A stretch of 13,769 nt of DNA from an uncultured Devosia sp. (GCA_946480655.1 CAMLKN010000040.1:1-13769); one strand, 5' to 3'. Positions 1 to 7,943 are shown, numbered from the stretch's first letter. Made by a program: numbers and translations. Notes: a model not told the origin generated them from the sequence alone.

Positions 1-230
1 GGGTCGGTGCCCGGTCGCGTCATGAACATGGTTCCCATCTTGTCGACGCCCATGGAGAGGCCCGCCTCGTCGCACCAGCGCTTGAACAGCTCGCGGCCTT
101 CCTTGTCGCTGTCGGTCAGCGTCTGGCGATTATTGCCCCCGGCAATGCCCGGCCCGATCTTGGCCATGTCCATCAGGCTCTCCCAGAGCCGGTCGCCATT
201 GATCCGAAGGTTTTCGCCGGGAGAGGTCAT
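1..230 (-). CDS. Zn-dependent hydrolase, N-carbamoyl-amino-acid hydrolase / beta-ureidopropionase type (N-terminus only)
   Basis: Only the first 76 codons are inside the window; the rest continues beyond base 1. The visible protein begins MTSPGENLRINGDRLW and contains KIGPGIAGGNNRQTLTDSD and a MGVDKMGTMF stretch. These are the conserved N-terminal features of M20-family amidohydrolases that remove the carbamoyl group from N-carbamoyl-beta-alanine or related ureido acids (HyuC, beta-ureidopropionase, allantoate amidohydrolase). The metal-binding residues lie outside the window, so the exact substrate cannot be read. The ATG at 230-228 has a GAAGAG ribosome site 8-9 bases upstream. The neighbours (beta-alanine-type aminotransferase, semialdehyde dehydrogenase, RutR regulator) favour a role in reductive uracil/thymine breakdown. 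A terminator separates it from the dehydrogenase gene. Family assignment is firm; the substrate is inferred from context. Confidence 0.85.
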   Translation of the reverse strand, partial: MTSPGENLRINGDRLWESLMDMAKIGPGIAGGNNRQTLTDSDKEGRELFKRWCDEAGLSMGVDKMGTMFMTRPGTD

Positions 231-257
231 GTTCTTGCTCTTCAGTCTCGTGGTCGA

Positions 258-293
258 AGAAAAAGCCCCGCCGTCGCTGGGCGAGGGCAGGGC
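258..293 (-). terminator. Intrinsic terminator after mmsA
   Basis: On the minus strand the arm at 293-286 pairs with the arm at 272-265 (8 bp, one G-U). Inside it, 284-281 pairs with 277-274 (4 bp) around a three-base loop, with a single mismatch between the two stems. The stem is followed directly by five T (264-260) and then CTT. This is the classical Rho-independent layout. It sits 9 bases past the dehydrogenase stop codon and 28 bases before the hydrolase start codon. Confidence 0.78.
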
Positions 294-301
294 CAGGTAT
301 G

Positions 302-1798
<1,497 letters not shown>

Positions 1799-1828
1799 CA
1801 GGGTTTCCCCTCCAGTTTGGGAACGTTC

Positions 1829-1852
1829 ATTCTATATCTGCTGGTATAGAAT
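1829..1852. promoter_or_regulatory. AT-rich perfect dyad between the aminotransferase and mmsA
   Basis: ATTCTATA (1829-1836) and TATAGAAT (1845-1852) form a perfect 8-bp inverted repeat with an 8-base centre. It lies in the 66-base gap upstream of mmsA, in a stretch much richer in A and T than its surroundings. On the minus strand a possible promoter overlaps it: TTGAGT (1872-1867), 18 bases, TATACC (1848-1843). This could be an operator for an internal mmsA promoter or a weak RNA hairpin. I do not recognise it as the site of a known regulator. Confidence 0.35.
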
Positions 1853-1864
1853 TCTTGTTCCATT

Positions 1865-3193
1865 CTACTCAAGCGTCTTGAGGATGCCCGACAGGGTTGA
1901 GACGATTTCGCCGATCTGGCTTTCGGAGATGATCAGCGGCGGCGACAGGGCAATGATGTCACCGGTGGTGCGGATCAGGAGGCCCTGTTCGTAGGCCTTG
2001 AGGAAAGCCGAGAAGGCGCGCTTGGTCGGCGAACCGGCGATAGGCTCCAGCTCGATGGCGCCCACGAGGCCGATATTGCGGATGTCGATGACATGGGGCA
2101 GGCCCTTGAGGGAATGCAGCGCATCCTCCCAGACCTTGGCGAGCGCGGCGCCGCGGGTGAGGAGGCCTTCTTCCTTATAGGTCTCGAGCGTGGCGAGGCC
2201 CGCCGCCGAAGCGACCGGATTGCCCGAATAGGTATAGCCGTGGAAGAACTCGATGAGGTGTTCCGGCCCCTGCATGAAGGCATCGTGGATCTCGGCCGAG
2301 ACCATGACGGCGCCCATGGGAATGACGCCATTGGTAAGGCCCTTGGCCGTCACCATGATATCCGGCGTGACGCCGAAATAGTCGGCGCCGAACGGGGTGC
2401 CGAGGCGGCCATAGCCGGTGATGACTTCGTCGAAGATGAGCAGGATGCCGTGCTTCTTGGTGATCTCGCGCAGGCGCTTCAAATAGCCCGCGGGCGGGAT
2501 CAGCACGCCGGTGGAGCCGGCAACCGGCTCGACGATGACGGCGGCAATGGTCGAGGCATCGTGCAGCGTGACGATGCGTTCGAGTTCATCGGCAAGATCG
2601 ACGCCATGGGGCGGCAGTCCGCGCGAGAAGGCGTTCTGCTTGAGGTTATGCGTGTGCGGCATATGGTCGACGCCGGTGAGCAGCGTGCCGAACATCTTGC
2701 GGTTGGTGACGATGCCACCCACCGAAATGCCGCCGAAATTGACGCCGTGATAGCCGCGCTCGCGCCCGATCAGGCGGAAGCGGCCGCCCTCGCCCCTCAC
2801 GCGGTGATAGGCCAAAGCCACCTTGAGCGCGGTTTCCACCGATTCCGAGCCGGAATTGGTGAACAGCACATGGTCGAGTCCTTCGGGGGCGAGGTCGACC
2901 AGGCGATTGGCCAGCTCGAAAGCCTTGGGATGGCCCATCTGGAAAGCGGGGGCATAGTCGAGCTCGGCGGCCTGCCTGGCGATCGCTTCCACGATCTTGG
3001 GTCGCGCGTGGCCGGCATTGACGCACCACAGGCCTGCCGTGCCGTCGAGCACCTGGCGGCCATCGGCCGTGGTGTAGTGCATGTCCTTGGCCGCCACGAA
3101 CATGCGCGGGGCCTTCTTGAACTGGCGGTTTGCCGTAAAGGGCATCCAGAACGCGCTGAGGTCGTTGGGCGCAACATTGGATGAAGTGGACAC
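1865..3193 (-). CDS. Class III omega-amino acid:pyruvate aminotransferase (beta-alanine type)
   Basis: This PLP-dependent class III aminotransferase has 442 residues, the normal size. Landmarks are GTAGLWCVNAGHARP (51-65), the PLP phosphate loop NSGSESVETALK (113-124), GYHGVNFGG (147-155), IFDEVITGYGR with the cofactor aspartate (Asp255), the Schiff-base lysine in VTAKGLTNG (Lys284), and LLIRTTGD (405-412). This pattern fits the omega-amino acid:pyruvate group, which moves the amino group of beta-alanine, GABA or 3-aminoisobutyrate to pyruvate. Next to mmsA, the product would be malonate semialdehyde from uracil or methylmalonate semialdehyde from thymine. The start is GTG at 3193, with GGGAG and GAGAG just upstream. 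The gene is divergent from rutR across 125 bases that hold RutR-type dyads, so it is probably the first gene of a RutR-controlled unit. Class is certain; the exact substrate is an inference. Confidence 0.9.
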   Translation of the reverse strand: MSTSSNVAPNDLSAFWMPFTANRQFKKAPRMFVAAKDMHYTTADGRQVLDGTAGLWCVNAGHARPKIVEAIARQAAELDYAPAFQMGHPKAFELANRLVDLAPEGLDHVLFTNSGSESVETALKVALAYHRVRGEGGRFRLIGRERGYHGVNFGGISVGGIVTNRKMFGTLLTGVDHMPHTHNLKQNAFSRGLPPHGVDLADELERIVTLHDASTIAAVIVEPVAGSTGVLIPPAGYLKRLREITKKHGILLIFDEVITGYGRLGTPFGADYFGVTPDIMVTAKGLTNGVIPMGAVMVSAEIHDAFMQGPEHLIEFFHGYTYSGNPVASAAGLATLETYKEEGLLTRGAALAKVWEDALHSLKGLPHVIDIRNIGLVGAIELEPIAGSPTKRAFSAFLKAYEQGLLIRTTGDIIALSPPLIISESQIGEIVSTLSGILKTLE

Positions 3194-3214
3194 GAACTCT
3201 CGCTCCCGATGATA

Positions 3215-3242
3215 TTGATCCGGTCAACAATTGGGTCTTGAC
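3215..3242. promoter_or_regulatory. Two overlapping dyads upstream of the aminotransferase
   Basis: TTGATC (3215-3220) and GGTCAA (3222-3227) form a near-perfect dyad with a one-base centre. GTCAA (3223-3227) and TTGAC (3238-3242) form a second dyad with a 10-base centre. They share half-sites of the RutR type (TTGACC/GGTCAA) but not the normal 4-base spacing. They lie 22-49 bases ahead of the aminotransferase start, where a repressor of that gene would act. They may be weak secondary sites or chance. Confidence 0.3.
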
Positions 3243-3266
3243 GGATAGGTCCGAACCCCGGAAATT

Positions 3267-3282
3267 TTGACCAATTGGAAAA
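3267..3282. promoter_or_regulatory. Probable RutR operator
   Basis: The 16 bases TTGACCAATTGGAAAA match the E. coli RutR palindrome TTGACCAnnTGGTCAA at 12 of 14 defined positions. The left half is perfect and two bases of the right half differ. The site is 36 bases before the preferred rutR start and 73 bases before the aminotransferase start. A possible plus-strand promoter, TTGACG (3238-3243) and GAAATT (3261-3266) with 17 bases between, would place the operator across the start of the rutR transcript. The operator match is seen directly; regulation is inferred. Confidence 0.65.
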
Positions 3283-3318
3283 ATGTTAGCATCCCTACAC
3301 TTTCCCGCAAGGCGAAAA

Positions 3319-4056
3319 ATGGCCCCCAGAAAACTGAACGCCGCCGAGCATGCCCCCATCGCCGCCCGGCGCCAGCACAAGGCCGATGCCAAGGCCGCGT
3401 CCAACCACCCGCCGGCGCGTCAGCGCCCCCTGACCCGCATCCAGAAGGAGAAGCAGGACGCCATCCTGGAGGCGGCGCTGGAAGTGTTTTCGGTCCATGG
3501 GTTTCGCGGCGCCACCATCGACCAGATCGCCGAAGTCGCGGGCATGAGCAAGCCCAACCTGCTCTACTATTTCCCCAAGAAGGAAGAGATTCACCGCCGC
3601 CTCATTTCGGTGCTGCTCGATACCTGGCTGGCGCCTCTCAAGGAGATGGACGAGAATGGCGACCCCTTCTCGGAGATCCGTTCCTACATCCGCCGCAAGC
3701 TCGAAATGGCGCGCGACTTTCCACGCGAAAGCCGCCTGTTTGCCAATGAGATGCTGCAGGGCGCGCCGCGCATCAGCGAGATGATCGAAGTGGATTTGAA
3801 GGCCCTGGTCGACGAAAAGGCCAAGGTCCTGCTGACCTGGATGGATCAGGGGCGCCTCGCCCGCGCCGACCCCTATCACCTGATTTTCTCGATCTGGGCG
3901 ACGACCCAGCACTATGCCGATTTCGACGTGCAGGTGCGGGCGGTGCTCGGCAAGGGCCGCAATGGCGAGGGGCGCTTCGAGGACGCGGCGCGCTATCTCG
4001 AACAGCTCTTCATGTATGGGCTGACGCCGCGCCCGCGGCCCGGCGACAAGAGCTGA
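3319..4056 (+). CDS. rutR: TetR/AcrR-family regulator of pyrimidine use, RutR type
   Basis: The protein has 245 residues from this start. After a basic, Ala/Pro-rich arm of about 40 residues comes a TetR helix-turn-helix domain (about 43-90) with the RutR-like run MSKPNLLYYFPKKEE (76-90). The ligand domain carries TWLAPLK (102-108), SRLFANEMLQGAPR (138-151), LKALVDEKA (160-168) and IWATTQHYADF (192-202), closely following E. coli RutR, which senses uracil and thymine. I prefer ATG 3319 over in-frame ATG 3283: AAGGCG lies just upstream, the operator abuts 3283, and the 12 extra codons include TTA, CTA and AGG, which are rare in this genome. The Rut (monooxygenase) pathway genes are not here; the neighbours belong to the reductive pathway. 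It probably represses itself and the divergent aminotransferase-mmsA unit. Confidence 0.93.
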   Translation: MAPRKLNAAEHAPIAARRQHKADAKAASNHPPARQRPLTRIQKEKQDAILEAALEVFSVHGFRGATIDQIAEVAGMSKPNLLYYFPKKEEIHRRLISVLLDTWLAPLKEMDENGDPFSEIRSYIRRKLEMARDFPRESRLFANEMLQGAPRISEMIEVDLKALVDEKAKVLLTWMDQGRLARADPYHLIFSIWATTQHYADFDVQVRAVLGKGRNGEGRFEDAARYLEQLFMYGLTPRPRPGDKS

Positions 4057-4075
4057 CAGGAGGCGCCGCGTCAGC
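4020..4075. terminator. Long imperfect hairpin across the convergent rutR and cyclase gene ends
   Basis: GCTGACGC (4020-4027) pairs with GCGTCAGC (4068-4075). After one C-C mismatch, GCGCC (4029-4033) pairs with GGCGC (4062-4066), giving 13 paired bases around a loop of 28. The structure covers both stop codons of two genes that end 14 bases apart. There is no T run on either side, so a bidirectional terminator or an RNA-end stabiliser is possible but not shown. The arms are partly coding, so chance is a real alternative. Confidence 0.35.
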
Positions 4076-5189
4076 CCCGGGCAGACCAGCGTTGTCGTTG
4101 GGGCTTGGATGGCACGTCGCTGTCTTGAACAGGTCGCGCCGCGCTTGCGCCGGCAAAGCAGAATGCCACGCCGCCAAGCCGCTTGGCCTCGTAGAGGGCT
4201 CGGTCGGCCTGTTTGAGCAAGGCACTTGCCGGATGATTGTGACCATCCTCGACAATGCCCAGGCTGATGCCCACGGACACATTGGCGCCAACGGACTGCA
4301 AGGGGCGGCTGACCGCGGCAATGCAGGCGCGGGCAAGTTCGGTCAATACCGGCCGTTCGCGGCCACGCTCGACGATCATCACAAACTCGTCGCCACCGAC
4401 CCGGGCGAGGAATTCGCCCGGCCGAAGCTGGGCCACCAGGCGTTCGGCTACTTCGATCAGCGCCTGGTCACCCGCATGGTGGCCGAACAGGTCATTGATC
4501 GGCTTGAAACGGTCCAGGTCGAGGGCGAGCACCGAAAAATGCTGCCGCGCCAAGGCCAGCCGGTTGAACTCGCCGTCCAATGCCAGTCGATTGGGCAGGC
4601 CGGTCAGGTGATCGCGCAGGGCCTGGCGTTGCGCCGCAGCCCGCCGGGTCTCGATCTGGCGCACCTTGCGCTGCATGATAACCAGGCAGGCCAGGACACC
4701 GCAGATCATGACCAGCATCAGCGGCACGCGCAGCGGCGCGAAGCTGCGGAACAGGTAAAGGCCCGGCCGGTCGGCCGTCCAGGTGAGGAATTGTCCGCCC
4801 AGTGGCTCACCCAGCAGCGGCATGGACTGTTGATCCCCCGCCGTGGCGGCGGAAGGGGTCAGCGTCAGGTCTTTCAGCCCGGCGATCGTTCCCAGCGCCA
4901 GCAACTGCTCTTTGGCGTGGTCCTGGGGCATATCGGCAAGAAGATCGGCCATGGCCGCCGCGCGTATGCGCTCCTCGCTCATGGAGAGCGCGTCGGTCGT
5001 CCACATGACATGGAGGGTCGAACTGATGAGGAGCACACCTGCAATCAGCGCGATGACAAAGGCAGCCATGACCAGCCGCCGGATGGGCGCTAGCCCCTCT
5101 GCCGGATCGTCCTCCGGCAAGGTCCATGGATTTATTGTCTTGTCGTCCACTGCTGTGGCCCCGCGTCCAGGACCATCTTCATCCACCAA
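4071..5189 (-). CDS. Membrane-anchored diguanylate cyclase (GGDEF domain)
   Basis: The 372-residue protein has a cytoplasmic N-terminus, a first membrane helix (about 38-57), an external loop of about 95 residues without a recognised sensor domain, a second helix (about 154-172), a short linker and a C-terminal GGDEF domain (about 185-345). The catalytic motif RVGGDEF (263-269) is intact, along with DHLTGLPNR (193-201), LDLDRFKPINDLFGH (223-237) and QADRALYEAKR (327-337), so it should make cyclic di-GMP. The product-binding I-site, normally RxxD, reads RPGE (256-259). The start is uncertain: TTG at 5189 and GTG at 5186 are the first in-frame options, neither with a good ribosome site. It follows the VOC gene by 34 bases in the same direction and may be co-transcribed. 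The signal it senses is unknown. Confidence 0.9.
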   Translation of the reverse strand: MVDEDGPGRGATAVDDKTINPWTLPEDDPAEGLAPIRRLVMAAFVIALIAGVLLISSTLHVMWTTDALSMSEERIRAAAMADLLADMPQDHAKEQLLALGTIAGLKDLTLTPSAATAGDQQSMPLLGEPLGGQFLTWTADRPGLYLFRSFAPLRVPLMLVMICGVLACLVIMQRKVRQIETRRAAAQRQALRDHLTGLPNRLALDGEFNRLALARQHFSVLALDLDRFKPINDLFGHHAGDQALIEVAERLVAQLRPGEFLARVGGDEFVMIVERGRERPVLTELARACIAAVSRPLQSVGANVSVGISLGIVEDGHNHPASALLKQADRALYEAKRLGGVAFCFAGASAARPVQDSDVPSKPQRQRWSARG

Positions 5190-5223
5190 AGGTTGGCAAG
5201 TCGTTAGCGCCGCAACGCTTTCA

Positions 5224-5607
5224 TCAACCTGTGGCCTCAGTGCGCCGCTGGCAGATGAGCGCCAGGGGCCGCTGCTCGGGGTCGGAAAAGAAGGCGAGCC
5301 ATTCTTCCGTGCCGTCGGCGTGCCGATGGATCATCCGGGGCAGTCCGCTGAAGGTCACACCCTTTGCCGCCAGGGCTGCGTGGGCGGCCTCGATGTCGGC
5401 GACGCGAAAATAGAGGATGGATTCGGGGCCGGGGGACTCTGCCTGCTGCAGGTAGAGCCGGGTTCCGCCTAGGTCGAAGAAGGCCATGCCCGGAAAGTCG
5501 TAGAGCAGGGTCAGGCCCAGAACCTGGCCATACCAGGCCTTTGCCGCCTCGATATCGCCAACAGCGCGGGCGATCTGGCCGATTGGCCCAAGGGAGATGT
5601 TCGTCAT
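5224..5607 (-). CDS. VOC-fold (glyoxalase/bleomycin-resistance-like) protein
   Basis: This 127-residue protein shows the paired beta-alpha-beta-beta-beta pattern of the vicinal oxygen chelate superfamily. The first half has IARAVGDIEAAKAWYGQVLG (12-31) and FFDLGGTRLYL (43-53); the second has ILYFRVADIEAAHAAL (64-79) and WLAFFSDPEQRP (103-114). The usual metal ligands are missing. The first histidine position is Gln11, and the C-terminal glutamate of the common DPxGNxxEL motif falls on Ala116. It may therefore bind a ligand without metal chemistry. The ATG at 5607 has a very strong GAGGAGGAG ribosome site. It is the first gene of a possible pair with the downstream cyclase. The substrate is unknown, and I infer no link to antibiotic resistance. 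Confidence 0.85.
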   Translation of the reverse strand: MTNISLGPIGQIARAVGDIEAAKAWYGQVLGLTLLYDFPGMAFFDLGGTRLYLQQAESPGPESILYFRVADIEAAHAALAAKGVTFSGLPRMIHRHADGTEEWLAFFSDPEQRPLALICQRRTEATG

Positions 5608-5723
5608 GTCATGCTCCTCCTCTTCGGGTCATGATATCCCGAATGGGCGGAGCTTTCGCCCCCCTGCACCGGGCATTAACCCGGCTCCGCCATCTTGCCG
5701 CCAAAGCAAGGGAAGCTGCAAAC

Positions 5724-7514
5724 GTGCCCGAAAGACCCGCACTATCGCTGACGCGTACCGACTGGCTCTGGCTGGTGGCGATCTGGTGCGTGGCCGTCGG
5801 CTCGATCCTGGCCAAGGATTTTTATGCCAATGCCGCCAGGCCGCTCTTTCTCGATACAGACGATGCGATGCGCATGGTCGTCGTGCGCGATTTTCTTGGC
5901 GGCCAGGGCTGGTATGACCTGGTGCAGCACCGGCTCAACACGCCATTCGGCGCCGAGGTGCATTGGTCGCGCCTCATCGACCTGCCCCTGGCGGCCATGC
6001 TCTTCACGGCCGGCCTGTTCACCGATCCGCAAACGGCACTGGCACTAACCGGCACGTTCTGGCCACTGCTGCTCCTTGCACTGCTGCTCTGGCTCAGTGC
6101 CCGCGTTACGTTCGAACTGGTGGGACGGGCGGGCCTGTTGCCGGCTCTTGTCCTGCCCATTCTGAGCCCTGCGGTGATGGCGGAGTTCAATCCCGGACGG
6201 GTGGACCATCACAATGTGATCATCCTGCTCACCATGGCCTGCCTCCTGGCCAGCCTCGTGGCCCTGCGGCGTCCGGTTGCGGCATGGGTAGCAGGCCTCC
6301 TGGCCGCGACCGCTCTTGCCGTCGCCCTCGAGGCGGCCCCGCTGGTGGTCGCCGCCATTCTCGCCTTTGGCCTGGGCTACGTGGCCGATCCCTCACGCGC
6401 CGCCAATCTCCGCCGCTTCGGCCTGGGCCTGGGCGGTGGTCTGGTACTGCACCTGGCCCTCGCCCGGCCTCCGTCTCGATGGTTCGAAGCGGCCTGCGAC
6501 ATGATTTCGCCCGTCTTTGTCCTGGCCGGGCTGATGGTAGGCCTTGCCTATCTTGTCGTTTCCCTGCTGCCCGCGCCCCGGCGCGCCTGGCAGCGGCTGC
6601 TGCTGCTCGTGCCGTTCGGAGCCGTCGCTGCTGCCGTCGTGGTCCTGGCCTATCCCCAATGCCTGGCCGGACCCTATGGCAATCTCGACCCGTGGCTGCA
6701 GGCCAACTGGATTGCCGCCATTATCGAGGCCAAGCCCTGGCATGTGTCGCTGGTCGAACTGCCCGCCTATTCGGTCGTGGTGGGCCTGCCGGTCTTCCTC
6801 GGCCTCGTGGCTGCCGCCCTGGCCCTCCGGCAGGGTCCGGGCCAGCGCCTGGGCTGGCTGATCCAGATCGTCTTCCTCGTCTGCGCGACCCTGGTCATGC
6901 TGGCCCAGGTGCGGGGCGCACGCCTCGCCATCGTGCCGACCATTCCGGCGGCGGCCTGGCTCATCGTCGCGGCGCGCGAGGCCTATCTCAAACACAAGCG
7001 CCTCCTGCCGGCGCTGGGCCTCATCGGGTCATGGCTGGCCTTTTCGGGCGTCATATTGAGCGTGCTGGTCAGCGCCACCCTGATGCTGCTGCCCGATGGG
7101 CGGGCCCAGGCGGTGGCCGAAGTCCGGGCCAGCAAGCTGCCCTGTTTCCTGCCCGAAAGCTTCATCGACCTCGCGGGCCTGCCCCCCGAGCGCATCATGT
7201 CCCCCATTGATCTGGGCGCCCATATCCTGCTCGAAACGCCCCATGCCGTGGTGGCCGCGCCCTATCACCGCAATGAGGAGGGTGTGCTCGACGCCTTCCG
7301 CTTCTTCAATCGCTCGGCCGAGGAAGCGCGCGCCATTGCTCAAAGGCGCGGCCTCGGGCTGCTTGTCACCTGCCCGGCCATGCCCGAGATGCGCGGCGCC
7401 GGCCTCAACGTGCCGGGTACCCTCAACAACCTCTTGGCCGCCGGTACGCCGCCCGATTGGCTCAAGGACGTGTCCCTCGGCGGCCCGCTCAAGATTTACG
7501 CCGTCATGCCCTGA
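5724..7514 (+). CDS. Multi-pass membrane protein, GT-C glycosyltransferase-like
   Basis: This 596-residue protein has roughly ten to twelve hydrophobic helices. After the first helix (about 14-30), the outer loop carries the acidic cluster FLDTDDAMR (42-50), followed by WYDLVQHRLNTPFGAEVHW (63-81) and then GRVDHHN (158-164). An acidic pair in the first loop is the hallmark of GT-C enzymes, which move sugars from lipid carriers. The distal region has PQCLAGPYGNLDP (311-323) and a soluble tail with PIDLGAHILLETPHAVVAAPY (about 494-514). I recall similar unassigned proteins in rhizobia, but donor and acceptor are unknown. I chose GTG 5724 because GGGAAG lies 8 bases upstream and the preceding in-frame stretch from ATG 5631 has low third-position GC and rare codons. 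ATG 5631 or 5643 remain possible. No glycan genes surround it. Confidence 0.8.
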   Translation: MPERPALSLTRTDWLWLVAIWCVAVGSILAKDFYANAARPLFLDTDDAMRMVVVRDFLGGQGWYDLVQHRLNTPFGAEVHWSRLIDLPLAAMLFTAGLFTDPQTALALTGTFWPLLLLALLLWLSARVTFELVGRAGLLPALVLPILSPAVMAEFNPGRVDHHNVIILLTMACLLASLVALRRPVAAWVAGLLAATALAVALEAAPLVVAAILAFGLGYVADPSRAANLRRFGLGLGGGLVLHLALARPPSRWFEAACDMISPVFVLAGLMVGLAYLVVSLLPAPRRAWQRLLLLVPFGAVAAAVVVLAYPQCLAGPYGNLDPWLQANWIAAIIEAKPWHVSLVELPAYSVVVGLPVFLGLVAAALALRQGPGQRLGWLIQIVFLVCATLVMLAQVRGARLAIVPTIPAAAWLIVAAREAYLKHKRLLPALGLIGSWLAFSGVILSVLVSATLMLLPDGRAQAVAEVRASKLPCFLPESFIDLAGLPPERIMSPIDLGAHILLETPHAVVAAPYHRNEEGVLDAFRFFNRSAEEARAIAQRRGLGLLVTCPAMPEMRGAGLNVPGTLNNLLAAGTPPDWLKDVSLGGPLKIYAVMP

Positions 7515-7876
7515 TCGGTGAGGCCAAGCTCGGCGCGCAGTTTCTTGCTGAGTTTTTGCGCCACGAGACGATGCGCCTGGACGATATAGGCCCGCACATC
7601 ATCCTCGCCCAGCGCGCTCTGGTGGCTGATCGCCACCCAGCCGGCGCGGGCGAAATAGGGGGCGGGGCGAATGCCGCCCATCTCGGTCAGGAGGTCATAG
7701 GACATGTCCGAAACCTTGAGCCAGATTTCTCCCGGGTCGCGATCGAGCAGGCAGAAGATCTTTCCGCCCACCTTGGCCACCGAATCGTCGCGCCATTGCC
7801 GCACCAGGGTGGCCGCCGGCAGCGACAGCACGAAGGCCTCGAAGGCGGGTCGATGCATGATGGGCAGATACGTCAT
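7496..7876 (-). CDS. MmcQ/YjbR-family protein
   Basis: The 126 residues match the MmcQ/YjbR family (sometimes called DNA-binding because of its CyaY-like fold). Seen are VAKVGGKIFCLL (33-44), an EIWLKVSDMSYDLL strand-helix (50-63), GGIRPAPYFARAGWVAI (67-83) and a final helix AYIVQAHRLVAQKLSKKLR. The biochemical role of the family is not established. The start is taken as ATG 7876; ATG 7858, six codons in, is an alternative, and neither has a clear ribosome site. The last 19 bases overlap the end of the convergent GT-C-like gene, so the two stop codons lie inside each other's coding region. Two TGCTAAC repeats lie immediately upstream. Confidence 0.85.
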   Translation of the reverse strand: MTYLPIMHRPAFEAFVLSLPAATLVRQWRDDSVAKVGGKIFCLLDRDPGEIWLKVSDMSYDLLTEMGGIRPAPYFARAGWVAISHQSALGEDDVRAYIVQAHRLVAQKLSKKLRAELGLTDQGMTA

Positions 7877-7882
7877 GGCTGA

Positions 7883-7900
7883 TGCTAACAGTCTGCTAAC
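7883..7900. repeat. Phased direct repeat upstream of the MmcQ/YjbR gene
   Basis: TGCTAAC occurs at 7883-7889 and again at 7894-7900, an 11-base period or about one helical turn. The pair lies 6-24 bases before the assigned start, where a ribosome site is expected but not seen. It could be a regulator site, which would argue for the later ATG at 7858, or chance. Confidence 0.35.
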
Positions 7901-7905
7901 GAATT

Positions 7906-7932
7906 GGGCGCCCCGGTGGTCCCGGAGCGCCC
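7906..7932 (-). terminator. Strong hairpin downstream of msrA
   Basis: Read on the minus strand, 7932-7922 pairs with 7916-7906: GGGCGC/GCGCCC, one U-G wobble, then CCGG/CCGG, around a five-base loop. This is 11 pairs, some 50 bases past the msrA stop codon. On the plus strand the wobble becomes a C-A mismatch, which favours function in minus-strand RNA. The following bases (AATTCGTT) are only weakly T-rich, so the terminator role is likely but not classical. Confidence 0.45.
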
Positions 7933-7943
7933 TTGAGTTAACA

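Noticed and set aside
2093..3184. 363-residue open frame on the plus strand
   Set aside because: It is antisense to the aminotransferase gene; the composition is artificial and there is no ribosome site or motif.
3283..3318. Upstream ATG start for rutR
   Set aside because: It abuts the operator, uses codons rare in this genome and lacks a ribosome site; ATG 3319 is better supported.
5364..5723. Longer N-terminus for the GT-C-like protein
   Set aside because: Most of it is antisense to the VOC gene, and the part from 5631 has low third-position GC and rare codons such as TTA and AGG.
5963..7210. 415-residue frame on the plus strand inside the GT-C-like gene
   Set aside because: It is a shifted frame of the membrane protein gene, rich in Gly, Pro, Arg and Ala, with no helices or motifs.
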